Origin: Lachnospiraceae bacterium | GTDB taxonomy: Bacteria > Bacillota > Clostridia > Lachnospirales > Lachnospiraceae | Length of the DNA stretch: 64,000 nucleotides | Reading direction: 5' to 3' | Assembly: GCA_022764465.1 (NCBI GenBank) | Contig: JALERL010000037.1 | Coordinates: 1 to 64,000 of the forward strand | In this document: piece after piece, positions 26,918 to 36,880 of the stretch | Position numbering within the stretch: position 1 is the first letter of the stretch | How the letters are laid out: each line of letters starts with the position of its first letter | Notes under the pieces: model-generated | Seen by the model: only the letters and a program-made list of their open reading frames with translations | Database searches by the model: none | What the model was told of the DNA's origin: nothing | Translations under genes and position numbers: made by a program

Positions 26918-28334
26918 AATATACACCATTACTTTCTATTTCTACATCAATGCCATCCTCTGCCAGTCTGCGGAAGAATCCACGCTGTACGGACGTATCC
27001 CGCAGCACGGAGCTGAAGGAAAAGACCAGTGTATCCTGATACGAACAGATCGTTCCCTTTAGGTTCTGTCCCTTTGACATGGCAAGAAAGGCATAAAACA
27101 TTTTTACATACGGCTGATATTCTTCACGGATCACCTGATTGCCGATATTTGTGACCGTTGAAGTATTTGCCAGTGCCGCTGAGGTATAGACATAGCGGAT
27201 CGCCAGATTTTTCAAAACAAGCGGCACCGCTCTTGCGATCAGAAGCTTTTCATTCGAAACATTATAGGAAAACAGTTCCTCTAAATGTTCCTTTGTGATC
27301 TGGCTACGCAGGCTGTCCTTTACGATCTCCACAACCTCTGCAAAGGTATAATCCTCCTTTGTCGGTCCAAACTCCGCTGATACCATGGTAAAAAAGTTCT
27401 TCGTTGTAACCGAGTTAAAGTATGGACGAAGGTTCACCGGCACAGCCACACGGATCGGACGTCTGCCCGGGATCCCATGCATGCATTCTAAAAAGACACT
27501 CCAGACGAATGCAGATACCAGATATTCATTGATACTGACACCATAACTGTGACAGACTTTCTTTAACTGTGGAATGTTCATATAGCCATGCATGACACCG
27601 AACTCACCCTTGCGCAGCCGCTCGCCGCGCAGCAGATATGCCTTCTGTGTTTTATAGCCCTTCGCATGACTGTGCTTGTAGTTCCGTAAAAAGCTGTCCT
27701 CCCGGTTTAAGGAGGTATCACTGCTTAAGTGATCCCCTAACTTCTCCCTGAGTTCCGGGTGTACCAGACGCAGATACTGATAAGTCAGTTCCTTTAAAAA
27801 ATTCGTGCCGCCCATACCATCCGTTAAGACATGGAACACCTCTAAGTTTATTCTGCACCCATAATACGTCACACGAAACAGATAGCTGTTATTCTTATTC
27901 TGTACAATGTACTGACACGGATAGGTGTTTTCTTCCCGCACCCGTGGCGCAGGCTTTCCATTCTCTTCAAAATAATACCAGAAGATTCCCTGCCGCAGTC
28001 TTAAGTTAAATCCATCGAACTTCGGAAGCACCATATCGAGTGCCTGCTGTAACGGTTCTCTTTGCACCTCTTCGTTTAAGGTAACCGAGATCCGGTATAC
28101 ATTACTCATGGATTCTCCGGCGATCACCGGGAACAGATGTGCGGTATTATCTAACTTATCCCAGCGGATATCCATACCCCTGCGCTTTCTCTCTTTTTCC
28201 TTCTGAAGCTTACGCTCTTCTTTCTTTTTTTGCTTTCTGGTCTGACTTTCTATCTTTTTTTCTTCCTTCACTCTCTGCTTTTGCAGCTTTTTTTCCTCTT
28301 TTTCCATATTAAACCATATCTTTCTATCTATCAT
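26910..28334 (-). CDS. Condensation-domain/alcohol acetyltransferase-like protein with K/E-rich N-terminus
   Basis: FHVLTDGMGGTNFLKELTYQYL resembles an HxxxDG active-site region; VAVPVNLRPYF...SVTTKNFFTMVSAEF. Confidence 0.72.
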   Translation of the reverse strand: MIDRKIWFNMEKEEKKLQKQRVKEEKKIESQTRKQKKKEERKLQKEKERKRRGMDIRWDKLDNTAHLFPVIAGESMSNVYRISVTLNEEVQREPLQQALDMVLPKFDGFNLRLRQGIFWYYFEENGKPAPRVREENTYPCQYIVQNKNNSYLFRVTYYGCRINLEVFHVLTDGMGGTNFLKELTYQYLRLVHPELREKLGDHLSSDTSLNREDSFLRNYKHSHAKGYKTQKAYLLRGERLRKGEFGVMHGYMNIPQLKKVCHSYGVSINEYLVSAFVWSVFLECMHGIPGRRPIRVAVPVNLRPYFNSVTTKNFFTMVSAEFGPTKEDYTFAEVVEIVKDSLRSQITKEHLEELFSYNVSNEKLLIARAVPLVLKNLAIRYVYTSAALANTSTVTNIGNQVIREEYQPYVKMFYAFLAMSKGQNLKGTICSYQDTLVFSFSSVLRDTSVQRGFFRRLAEDGIDVEIESNGVYYE

Positions 28335-28451
28335 TCATGCAAAATAGCATGTAAAACAGTCCCCGCTTTTTCAAAAAGATATTATAGCCGAGATTGATGC
28401 AAAATACAATCTTGCTTTTTTCCTTTGTTCCATGTAAAATTTTCTTGGCAT

Positions 28452-28471
28452 CTGGTATATCCAGTGACCAG
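28452..28471. promoter_or_regulatory. Candidate GntR-family operator
   Basis: CTGGT-N10-ACCAG palindrome upstream of the GntR-type gene start at 28496. Confidence 0.35.
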
Positions 28472-28495
28472 AGAATGAATCACACCGGAGGGCTT

Positions 28496-29200
28496 ATGGA
28501 ATTTAAAAAATTAAATGCTCCGACCTTAAAGGAGCTTTTTGTTACAGAACTTGAAAATATGATATTGTCCGGAAAGTTAGAGATCGGAAGCAAGCTTCCA
28601 TCCGAGCGCGAACTGGCTACCTCGATGCAGGTCAGCCGCGCGGTCGTAAATTCCGGTATTGCAGAAATGGAGGCCAAGGGCTTTCTAGTTGTAAAACCGC
28701 GTGTTGGTACCTTTGTTGAGGATTACCGCAGAAACGGTTCGTTAAGCACCCTGATGTCCATTATGAATTACAATGGCGGCATGCTCCGCAAAAATGAGAT
28801 CCGTTCGATTTTAGAAGTACGCATAGTATTAGACCGCCTTGCCGTAGAACTGGTATGTAAGGATTCTTCCGACGAAGAGATTGCAACGCTTGCCACTTAT
28901 GTCGATGCACTCCGTGCATGTGAAGATTCCGCACAGGCGGCAGAGCTTGCCTTCACCTTCCATCACGAGCTTGGATTTATTTCCGGCAACACCTTGCTCC
29001 CACTCTTTTTTGTATCCTTCCGCAATCCGGTCATCAGTCTGTGGATCCGCTTCTGTAACCATTATGGTATTGAAGCACTTTATGACAATACGGCAACACT
29101 TTATGAGCACATAAAAAAGCGGGATTCAAAAAATGCGATTGCATTTATTGAATCCTCGCTTGGAGATACGATCAACGGAAGCAGAGAAATCTACCGGTAA
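28496..29200 (+). CDS. GntR/FadR-family transcriptional regulator
   Basis: LKELFVTELENMILSGKLEIGSKLPSERELATSMQVSRAVVNSGIAEMEAKGFLVVKPRVGTFV; GGAGGGCTTATG start. Confidence 0.92.
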   Translation: MEFKKLNAPTLKELFVTELENMILSGKLEIGSKLPSERELATSMQVSRAVVNSGIAEMEAKGFLVVKPRVGTFVEDYRRNGSLSTLMSIMNYNGGMLRKNEIRSILEVRIVLDRLAVELVCKDSSDEEIATLATYVDALRACEDSAQAAELAFTFHHELGFISGNTLLPLFFVSFRNPVISLWIRFCNHYGIEALYDNTATLYEHIKKRDSKNAIAFIESSLGDTINGSREIYR

Positions 29201-29235
29201 TACTCTGCTCTTCCAATTTCATTCGATTCTATTTT

Positions 29236-30000
29236 CTATTTTGCAGCAAACCGTGCGAGGAACTGTCTGGTACGTTCCTCCTTCGGATGCTCGATCACAT
29301 CCTTCGGATTTCCTTCTTCAATGATATATCCGCCATCCATAAAGATCACATAATCTGCCACATCCCTTGCAAATGTCATCTCATGCGTCACGATCACCAT
29401 TGTCATCTTCTCTTCCGCAAGCTGGCGGATAACCTTTAAGATCTCACCTGTCAGCTCCGGGTCTAGGGCAGAAGTCGGTTCATCAAAAAACAGGATCGAT
29501 GGATTTAACGCAAGTGCTCTTGCGATCGCAACACGCTGCTGCTGTCCACCAGATAACTGGCATGGATAATAACCTTCCTTATCTTCGAGTCCCATCTTTT
29601 TTAACAGCTCTCTTGCCTGTGCATAGACTTCCTTCTTATCCCTTTTCTGAATATGGATCGGTGCATCTGTAATATTCTTCATCACAGAATAATGCGGGAA
29701 AAGATTAAAGTTCTGGAATACTAATCCAAAGTAACCCTGAATCTTTTTTAACTGCTTACTGTCTGCATAAACTGCCTTTCCGGCCTCATTATTGGTAACT
29801 GCGGATTCCCCGACATAGGTCAGTTCCCCGCTGTCCATCGTCTCAAGCATCGTTGCACAACGAAGCAGCGTCGATTTTCCCGATCCGGATGGGCCAATGA
29901 TCGCAACAACCTGTCCCTCTTCGACTGAAAGTGAAATATCGTGGAGGACATCGAGATTGTCAAAGCTTTTTTTCAGATTATTGATTTCTAATAATTTCAT
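29236..30000 (-). CDS. Amino acid ABC transporter ATP-binding protein
   Basis: [49 protein letters not shown]. Confidence 0.96.
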   Translation of the reverse strand: MKLLEINNLKKSFDNLDVLHDISLSVEEGQVVAIIGPSGSGKSTLLRCATMLETMDSGELTYVGESAVTNNEAGKAVYADSKQLKKIQGYFGLVFQNFNLFPHYSVMKNITDAPIHIQKRDKKEVYAQARELLKKMGLEDKEGYYPCQLSGGQQQRVAIARALALNPSILFFDEPTSALDPELTGEILKVIRQLAEEKMTMVIVTHEMTFARDVADYVIFMDGGYIIEEGNPKDVIEHPKEERTRQFLARFAAK

Positions 30001-30027
30001 AATAAAACCCTGCCTTTCTTTGTCCTC

Positions 30028-30678
30028 TTACTTATAATAATCCAGTCGTTTTTCTATGTATCCCATCACACCGGCTACGATCAGGTTAAAGATATAATAA
30101 AACAGTCCGGCGATAAACAGTGGGACAATACTTGTCTGGGAAGCAGCAATCTGTTTTGCAAGGGTAAACATCTCCGCATATGCAAGCACAAATGCAAGGG
30201 AAGTATCCTTTACTAATGTGATCACTTCATTCGTTACAGACGGCAGCACACGCTTTACCATCTGTGGGAAAATGATCTTGCCAAAGGTCTGCACCTTCGA
30301 ATAACCTAACACCTTCGCAGCCTCATACTGACCAACCGGAATCGACTGGATACCGGAACGGTAGATTTCTGCAAAATATGCTGCATAGTTGATCGCAAAT
30401 CCAATAATCGTTGCTGTAAACTGATAGCCTGCCGGCAGCTTGATATGGAAAATATAATACGGTCCATAATATACCACCATAAGCTGCAACATCAGCGGTG
30501 TACCACGCATAATGGAAATATAGAACTTCATCAGATATTGAAGCGGTTTAAACTTCGCCATTCTTCCAAATGCGACAAGCAGACCAAGTGGCATGGAAAA
30601 AACCAGTGTTAAAACAAATATGGATATGGTTGCCAGCATACCTGTTGCCAGCTGCTGTAAGATTGCTGCTAATGACAT
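30028..30678 (-). CDS. Amino acid ABC transporter permease
   Basis: ISIMRGTPLMLQLMVVYYG...AAYFAEIYRSGIQSIPVGQYEAAKVLGYSKVQTF. Confidence 0.95.
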   Translation of the reverse strand: MSLAAILQQLATGMLATISIFVLTLVFSMPLGLLVAFGRMAKFKPLQYLMKFYISIMRGTPLMLQLMVVYYGPYYIFHIKLPAGYQFTATIIGFAINYAAYFAEIYRSGIQSIPVGQYEAAKVLGYSKVQTFGKIIFPQMVKRVLPSVTNEVITLVKDTSLAFVLAYAEMFTLAKQIAASQTSIVPLFIAGLFYYIFNLIVAGVMGYIEKRLDYYK

Positions 30679-30702
30679 TACCCTTTCACCTCGTACCTGC
30701 TG

Positions 30703-31590
30703 TTATTTTTCAAGACAGATCATTTCAGACAGATTATAATCCGAATACTTCTCTGCGATCGCATTAAAGGTTCCGTCTGCTACCATCTCATATAAAGTCT
30801 CCTGAACCTTGTCACGAAGACTTGTATTACCAAGCTTAAATCCAACACCGTACTGCTCAGTTGAGATCTGGTCATCTAAGATCTTAAATCCATCTCCTCT
30901 TGAACCAAGCTGGTATTTTGCGACACCAATATCAAGAACAACTGCATCCACTGCTCCGGACTCTAAGTTCATAAAAGCGGTATTGTAATCTGCAACCTGC
31001 TGTAATTCCTTAAAGGTAGCTGTTAAAGCTAAGTTCTCATCATTGTCCTCTTCGGAAGTCAGTGCAGAAAGTCCCGAAGAATCTGCCTGAACTGCAACGG
31101 TCTTACCTGCAAGATCTGCCTTTGTCTTAATATCAGAATCTGCTGCTACAACAATGACGATACTGTTATCAATATATGGATCACTCCAGGTATAATCATT
31201 CTCACGTCCGGTCATGGTAAATCCATTCCAGATACAGTCGATGGAACCGGAATTTAATTCCATATCCTTCGAATCCCAGTTGATCGGTTTTTTCACCAGT
31301 TCCCAGCCATTTCTGTCACAGACTTCCTGTGCCAGGTCTAAGTCAAATCCGGTATAGTCTCCGTTATCATCCATAAATCCGTATGGCGGGAACTCTGCAT
31401 CAAAGCCTACGGTAAACGTCGTACGGTCTGCTTCTGCACCTGAAACTGACGCAGCATCCGTTGATAACTCTGTATCCTTTCCGGCATCCGTCTTTGCATT
31501 GTCACTTGTCTTTGTATTGCTGCCTCCGCATGCAGTCATAGTCACTGCCATTGCAGCTGTTAAAAATAAAGCAATTACTTTCTTTTTCAT
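30703..31590 (-). CDS. Amino acid ABC transporter substrate-binding lipoprotein
   Basis: Lipobox AVTMTACGGS; FTVGFDAEFPPYGFMDDNGDYTGFDLDLAQEV. Confidence 0.95.
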   Translation of the reverse strand: MKKKVIALFLTAAMAVTMTACGGSNTKTSDNAKTDAGKDTELSTDAASVSGAEADRTTFTVGFDAEFPPYGFMDDNGDYTGFDLDLAQEVCDRNGWELVKKPINWDSKDMELNSGSIDCIWNGFTMTGRENDYTWSDPYIDNSIVIVVAADSDIKTKADLAGKTVAVQADSSGLSALTSEEDNDENLALTATFKELQQVADYNTAFMNLESGAVDAVVLDIGVAKYQLGSRGDGFKILDDQISTEQYGVGFKLGNTSLRDKVQETLYEMVADGTFNAIAEKYSDYNLSEMICLEK

Positions 31591-31673
31591 AATGATAGGT
31601 TCCTCCTCATAAATCTCGCTTCATACTTTAGTATACTACCATGATAAAATAACGATGTAAACTGTTTTTTCGC

Positions 31674-31693
31674 GATCTTTTGACACCCGCATC
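31674..31693. repeat. Solitary sequence resembling the terminal inverted repeat of the 14841-15092 element
   Basis: GATCTTTTGACACCCGCATC versus CATCTTTTGACACCCGAATC. Confidence 0.5.
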
Positions 31694-31708
31694 AAAATGT
31701 GCTATTTT
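31680..31708 (+). promoter_or_regulatory. Candidate sigma-A promoter
   Basis: TTGACA-17 bp-TATTTT upstream of the DUF4250-like ORF. Confidence 0.5.
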
Positions 31709-31822
31709 TTTCACACAGCTACTTGTGCCATAGATGTCACAAACCGGCTGCTAAGACAAAACAACTCCGAGGATATGCCTGTAATTTTCAGGCGTAAAAT
31801 CGTCTGTGGATTGGAGATTCTT

Positions 31823-32008
31823 ATGACAAATACAAACTTACCAAATGACCCTGTGATGCTGCTTAGCTTCGTCAACACACAACTTCGTGACTTTTATTCC
31901 TCCTTAGATGACTTCTGCGGTGCCTTTCATATTGAGGCAGCTTCTCTTTGTGAAAAGCTATCAGCCATTGATTATGAATACGATGCTGCCACAAACCAGT
32001 TCCGGTAA
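31823..32008 (+). CDS. DUF4250-like small protein
   Basis: LPNDPVMLLSFVNTQLRDFYSSLDDFCGAFHIEAASLCEKLSAIDYEYDAATNQFR. Confidence 0.8.
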   Translation: MTNTNLPNDPVMLLSFVNTQLRDFYSSLDDFCGAFHIEAASLCEKLSAIDYEYDAATNQFR

Positions 32009-32019
32009 AAGAGGTTCTT

Positions 32020-32856
32020 ATGTCACTGTATGATGAATTAACGCAGTATCAGATCCTGCCAACTGCATATGAAGACTGGGCAGGGTACCGGCAGGCGGTC
32101 ACGGATTATATCCTTGCAAATACCAGCCCGGATACTACACTTGCGATTTTCGGTGCCGGACGCTGCAATGACATAGATCTTTATCGGCTGTCTACACATT
32201 TTTCTTCGATCACACTGCTCGATGCCAACCACCCTGCCATGAAGGAAGCTGCCATGCGCTATGGCTTATCGAGTGATCCGAAACTGTTCTGTAAAGAGGC
32301 AGACTTTTCCGGCATCTCACCCGAAGATTACCGCGCACTTGGTGATGAACTGACAGCTCTTTATAATGTAAGCGGAAATGAAACACGGATCGAGGTACTC
32401 GAAGACTTTATGTGCTTTAAATTAGACCGGCTCTATCGGAAAGCAGATGCCTATACCATGGATTTTGACATCAATACCTTCGACTATTCGATGGCATTTG
32501 GTGTTCACAGCCAGATCAACAACATGGCCTCGTGGATGTTTTCTGCCTTTGAAGAGAACATCCATGCGCACAGCTCTCTTGTCACCAAACGGATCCGTGC
32601 TGCCAATGACCGTATGGTTCCTAAGTTTAACACCGCGATCTTAGCTGCAACAAAAAAAGCAGCATTCTTCGGCTGTGAGCGAATAAATACTGCTTCTAAT
32701 GAGCCGGTAGAGGGCGCATACCAGTGTATCATGGATCTGAAGAATCGTGGCATCGTCACTTCACAATCCCTGACCCTCTGGCCTTTTTACCCTGCCGGCA
32801 ACCGTTATTATCAGATGCTGATCCAGTGCTGTGATCCATCCGGTATTCCCGGATAA
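32020..32856 (+). CDS. Rossmann/SAM-methyltransferase-like hypothetical protein
   Basis: TTLAIFGAGRCNDIDLYRLSTHFSSITLLDAN resembles MTase motif I/II. Confidence 0.5.
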   Translation: MSLYDELTQYQILPTAYEDWAGYRQAVTDYILANTSPDTTLAIFGAGRCNDIDLYRLSTHFSSITLLDANHPAMKEAAMRYGLSSDPKLFCKEADFSGISPEDYRALGDELTALYNVSGNETRIEVLEDFMCFKLDRLYRKADAYTMDFDINTFDYSMAFGVHSQINNMASWMFSAFEENIHAHSSLVTKRIRAANDRMVPKFNTAILAATKKAAFFGCERINTASNEPVEGAYQCIMDLKNRGIVTSQSLTLWPFYPAGNRYYQMLIQCCDPSGIPG

Positions 32857-32867
32857 CACACCGGTTC

Positions 32868-33107
32868 TTACATTCCCTGAGCGATCTCTTTTAACGTCGC
32901 AACCAGCTGCATATCGTCAGCCGTCACCCGGATATTGGAACTGATGTTATCTCCTTCCGGTGTCGTAATCGTCATCTCAATAATACTTCCCTCACGGATG
33001 CTGTCTGTTCCAACCGCCTGTAAGAACTTTGGGAACTTCGGGTGATTGGTGGTAAAGCGATCCCAGAGGGACTTGATCTGTAATAATTTCATTGGATTGA
33101 TTGCCAT
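32868..33107 (-). CDS. Hypothetical 79-aa protein
   Basis: MAINPMKLLQIKSLWDRFTTNHPKFPKFLQAVGTDSIREGSIIEMTITTPEG; AGGAG upstream. Confidence 0.65.
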   Translation of the reverse strand: MAINPMKLLQIKSLWDRFTTNHPKFPKFLQAVGTDSIREGSIIEMTITTPEGDNISSNIRVTADDMQLVATLKEIAQGM

Positions 33108-33155
33108 CTTTTTTCTCCTCTTTTCTTTATCTGTGCTTTGTGCATTCGCACTATC

Positions 33156-33214
33156 AAAAGAGGAACAGACAAAATATACCCTGCAAGCAGGCTGTTTTGT
33201 CTGTTTCTCTTTTG
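33156..33214 (-). terminator. Long-hairpin terminator after ABC exporter pair
   Basis: AAAAGAGAAACAGACAAAACAGCCTGCTTGCAGG...TTTTGTCTGTTCCTCTTTT. Confidence 0.6.
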
Positions 33215-33224
33215 GCACTGCTCA

Positions 33225-34988
33225 TTATTTCGCAAACTGACTATTGTACAGGTTATAGTAGAAGCCGCCTTTGGCTAAGAGTTCTTCGTGATTGCCCTGC
33301 TCGATGATATGTCCGTCTTTCATTACAAGGATGATATCTGCTTCCTGTATGGTGGACAGACGATGTGCTACGATAAAGCTCGTTCTGCCTTTCATCATCT
33401 TCGCAAATGCACTCTGGATACGCTGCCCGGTTCTTGTATCGATCGATGAGGTTGCTTCGTCGAGGATCAGCATCGGTGGAAGTGCAAGCATGACTCTCGC
33501 GATACAGAGTAACTGCTTCTGTCCCTGTGAAAGGCTTCCGCCATCTTCTCCGATCACGGTGTCATAACCATGTGGAAGTCTTGTGATAAAGCTATGTGCA
33601 TGGGATGCCTTTGCTGCCGCGATCATTTCTTCTTCGGTTGCATCCGGCTTGCCCATCGTGATATTTTCACGGATCGTTCCCTGTTTTAACCAGGTCTCCT
33701 GAAGCACCATGCCATAGGAACTGCGGAGACTCTCCCTTGTCAGATGACGGATCGGTTCTCCGCTGACTAAGATCTCACCGCTGTCGGTATCATAAAAGCG
33801 CATCAGCAGATTGATCAACGTTGTCTTACCACATCCGGTCGGTCCGACGATCGCTACACGCTGTCCCGGCTTTACGTTCAGATTAAAGTCTTCGATCAGC
33901 TTACGGTCCGGTGTATAGGAAAAGTATACATGCTTCAGATCTACACTTTCATCCACCTGCTCTAATACAACTGCATCTTCATCCTCTGCAACCTCCGGCT
34001 CTTCCTCGATGATCTCAAAGATACGTGCCGCACAGGCAAGTGCATTTTGTAACTCGGTCACAACACCGGAGATCTCGTTGAAAGGCTTTGTATACTGATT
34101 CGCATAACTTAAGAAGCAGGATAACTGTCCGACACTGATACCTCCCATGATCGCAGATAACGCACCTGCTACGCCGACACCTGCATATACCAGTGAATTA
34201 ATAAAACGCGTAGACGGGTTTGTGATACTTGAGAAAAAGATCGCACGCAGGGAATATTTCTCTAATCTTCCATTGATCTCATCGAACTTCTCTAATGCCT
34301 CATCTTCATGTCCGAATGCCTGTACGATCTTCTGGTTTCCGATCATCTCATCGATCAGTGCAGTCTGTTCTCCTCTTGTTACAGATTGTAACTGGAACAT
34401 GGAAAATGTCTTTTTGGCAATAAAGCCGGCCACCACAAAGGAAAGCGGTGTGATCAATACAACTACCAGGGTGATCTTAACGTTTACACTTAACATAAAA
34501 AGCAGTGTTCCGATGATCGTGATCACTCCGGTAAAAAACTGCGTAAATCCCATTAAAAGGCCGTCTGCAAACTGATCGACATCTGCGATGACACGGCTTA
34601 CAATATCTCCATAGGAATTACTGTCTAAGTAAGAAAGCGGCAGGTGTTCGATCTTCTCGAAGGCTTCCATACGGATATCTCTTACCACATGATAGGTCAT
34701 CCGGTTATTGCAGACATTCATGATCCACTGTGCCACTGCCGTGATCAGAATGATAACCGCCATCTTTCTTAAGATCGCAAAGATCGAGGCAAAATCAACC
34801 TGTCCCTTTCCGATGATATAATCAATCGCATCTCCGGTCAGGATCGGAAGATACAGTGTCAGTACGACACTGACTGCGGCAAGTATAATGGAAAGCACCA
34901 GATAGAACCAATACTTTTTGATATAGCGTAAAACCTTTGAAAGCGTATCCTTTTGTTTTTCTCTTTTCTTATTCTGTGTCTGTGCCAT
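33225..34988 (-). CDS. ABC transporter ATP-binding/permease protein
   Basis: VAIVGPTGCGKTTLINLLMRFYD, LSQGQKQLLCIARVMLALPPMLILDEATSSID. Confidence 0.96.
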   Translation of the reverse strand: MAQTQNKKREKQKDTLSKVLRYIKKYWFYLVLSIILAAVSVVLTLYLPILTGDAIDYIIGKGQVDFASIFAILRKMAVIILITAVAQWIMNVCNNRMTYHVVRDIRMEAFEKIEHLPLSYLDSNSYGDIVSRVIADVDQFADGLLMGFTQFFTGVITIIGTLLFMLSVNVKITLVVVLITPLSFVVAGFIAKKTFSMFQLQSVTRGEQTALIDEMIGNQKIVQAFGHEDEALEKFDEINGRLEKYSLRAIFFSSITNPSTRFINSLVYAGVGVAGALSAIMGGISVGQLSCFLSYANQYTKPFNEISGVVTELQNALACAARIFEIIEEEPEVAEDEDAVVLEQVDESVDLKHVYFSYTPDRKLIEDFNLNVKPGQRVAIVGPTGCGKTTLINLLMRFYDTDSGEILVSGEPIRHLTRESLRSSYGMVLQETWLKQGTIRENITMGKPDATEEEMIAAAKASHAHSFITRLPHGYDTVIGEDGGSLSQGQKQLLCIARVMLALPPMLILDEATSSIDTRTGQRIQSAFAKMMKGRTSFIVAHRLSTIQEADIILVMKDGHIIEQGNHEELLAKGGFYYNLYNSQFAK

Positions 34989-34990
34989 TT

Positions 34991-36721
34991 TTACGCCTCC
35001 TTTTTCTGAAACTGTGAATAGTAGATTTCCTGATATACTTCACAATCACGAAGCAGTGATTCATGCGTACCGATTCCGGCAACCGCTCCATCGTCTAACA
35101 CAACGATCTGGTCTGCATGCAGGATCGAAGCTGCACGCTGGGATACAATAAATACCGTAGGATCTGACTTCATACTGCGGATCGACTGACGAAGCTTTGC
35201 ATCCGTCGCATAATCTAAGGCGGATGCGCTGTCATCTAAGATTAAGATCTCCGGCTGTTTTACGAGTGCTCTTGCGATCGTAAGACGCTGTTTCTGACCA
35301 CCGGAGAAGTTGCGTCCTCCCTGTTCTACCTCAGCATCTAATCTGCCATCCTTCTGTTCCACGAATTCGGATGCCTGTGCAAGTGTCATTGCCTCCCAAA
35401 TCTCTTCATCTGTTGCATCCTGTTTTCCCCATTTCATATTATCGCGGATCGTTCCGGCAAACAGGACTGCCTTCTGTGGGACGATACCAATCTTATCACG
35501 CAGTCCCTCGAAGGTATACTCTCGGACATCCTGACCGTCGACGAGTACGCGTCCTTCGGACGTATCGTAAAAACGGGGGATCAGATTGATGATCGTTGAC
35601 TTACCGGAACCGGTACCACCGATAATTCCGACCGTCTCTCCATGTCTGACCTTAAAGTCAATGCCACTGACCGCCGGTGCTCCACCGGACTGATAGCGCA
35701 TTGCCACATTTTCAAATACAACCGCATAATCCTCGCTTTTTTCCTCTGATGATGTTACTCCAGAGCCTTCGTTCATGGTCGAATGGATCTCCATGATGCT
35801 TTCAATACGGTTTCCACAGGCAACCGATTTCGTGATCGTGATGATCAGGTTTGCCAGCTTTACCAACTCGACTAAGATCTGTGACATATAGTTGACTAAC
35901 GCTACGACTTCACCCTGCGTAATATTGCCGCTCTCTACCCGAAGCGCACCGGTCCAGATCAGGACTACAATCGCAACATTGATGATAATATAGGTAACCG
36001 GATTCATCAGAGCAGAGATCCTTCCGACAAACATCTGAAGTGCGGTCAATGTCTGATTCTTCTCACGGAACTTCTCCGTTTCTTCCTTTTCCTTATGGAA
36101 TGCACGGATCACACGGCTTCCTGTCAGATTTTCTCTGGTTGTCAGTAAGACATCATCGAGACCACCCTGTACCTTTTTATAAAGTGGGATACTGACTAAC
36201 ATAATACCGAATACCACAATAGCAAGCAACGGGATCGTCACAACGAAAATCAGTGCTGCCTTTACATCGATCGTAAATGCCATGATCATCGCACCGAATA
36301 CGATGAACGGGGAACGTAAAAACAGCCGCAGTACCATGTTGACACCTGTCTGCACCTGATTGATGTCACTCGTCATCCGTGTGATCATCGTGGATGTTCC
36401 GATCTCATCCATTTCCGAATAGGACAGGCTCTGTATGTGGGAAAACAGGGCATGTCTTACCTTTGCCGCAAAGCCGACTGCTGCCTTTGCAGAAAAGTAC
36501 TGTGCGGTAATGGAACAGGTCAGACCGATCACTGCAAGCAGGATCAGCATACCGCACATCTTCATAATATGTGTCCGGTCACCATTGGCAATACCGACAT
36601 CAATAATGGATGCCATGACTAACGGCACAAATAATTCAAAGGAAGCCTCTAACATTTTAAAAAGTGGTGCTAACAGACTCTCCTTCTTATAGTCCTTCAG
36701 ATACACGAGCAATTTTCTCAT
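34991..36721 (-). CDS. ABC transporter ATP-binding/permease protein
   Basis: VGIIGGTGSGKSTIINLIPRFYD, FSGGQKQRLTIARALVKQPEILILDDSASALD. Confidence 0.96.
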   Translation of the reverse strand: MRKLLVYLKDYKKESLLAPLFKMLEASFELFVPLVMASIIDVGIANGDRTHIMKMCGMLILLAVIGLTCSITAQYFSAKAAVGFAAKVRHALFSHIQSLSYSEMDEIGTSTMITRMTSDINQVQTGVNMVLRLFLRSPFIVFGAMIMAFTIDVKAALIFVVTIPLLAIVVFGIMLVSIPLYKKVQGGLDDVLLTTRENLTGSRVIRAFHKEKEETEKFREKNQTLTALQMFVGRISALMNPVTYIIINVAIVVLIWTGALRVESGNITQGEVVALVNYMSQILVELVKLANLIITITKSVACGNRIESIMEIHSTMNEGSGVTSSEEKSEDYAVVFENVAMRYQSGGAPAVSGIDFKVRHGETVGIIGGTGSGKSTIINLIPRFYDTSEGRVLVDGQDVREYTFEGLRDKIGIVPQKAVLFAGTIRDNMKWGKQDATDEEIWEAMTLAQASEFVEQKDGRLDAEVEQGGRNFSGGQKQRLTIARALVKQPEILILDDSASALDYATDAKLRQSIRSMKSDPTVFIVSQRAASILHADQIVVLDDGAVAGIGTHESLLRDCEVYQEIYYSQFQKKEA

Positions 36722-36880
36722 TCTTTTTTCCTCATTTACTTTCTCTTACTTCTGTATAACCCATATGGCGTACTCACCGCGTCCATCATACAACATTTTC
36801 CCATTTTTCGCAAATCTCCGCGAAAAGAAACAAGACTGCCCGGCTTTACTTCCAGACAGTCCTGTTTGATTTTATTTCCA

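Noticed and set aside
29236-31590. Amino acid ABC transporter operon as something unusual
   Set aside because: Standard ATPase/permease/binding-protein order with canonical motifs
33225-36721. ABC exporter pair as a toxin or bacteriocin secretion system
   Set aside because: Common heterodimeric multidrug-type exporter; no precursor peptide, peptidase domain or modification enzyme nearby
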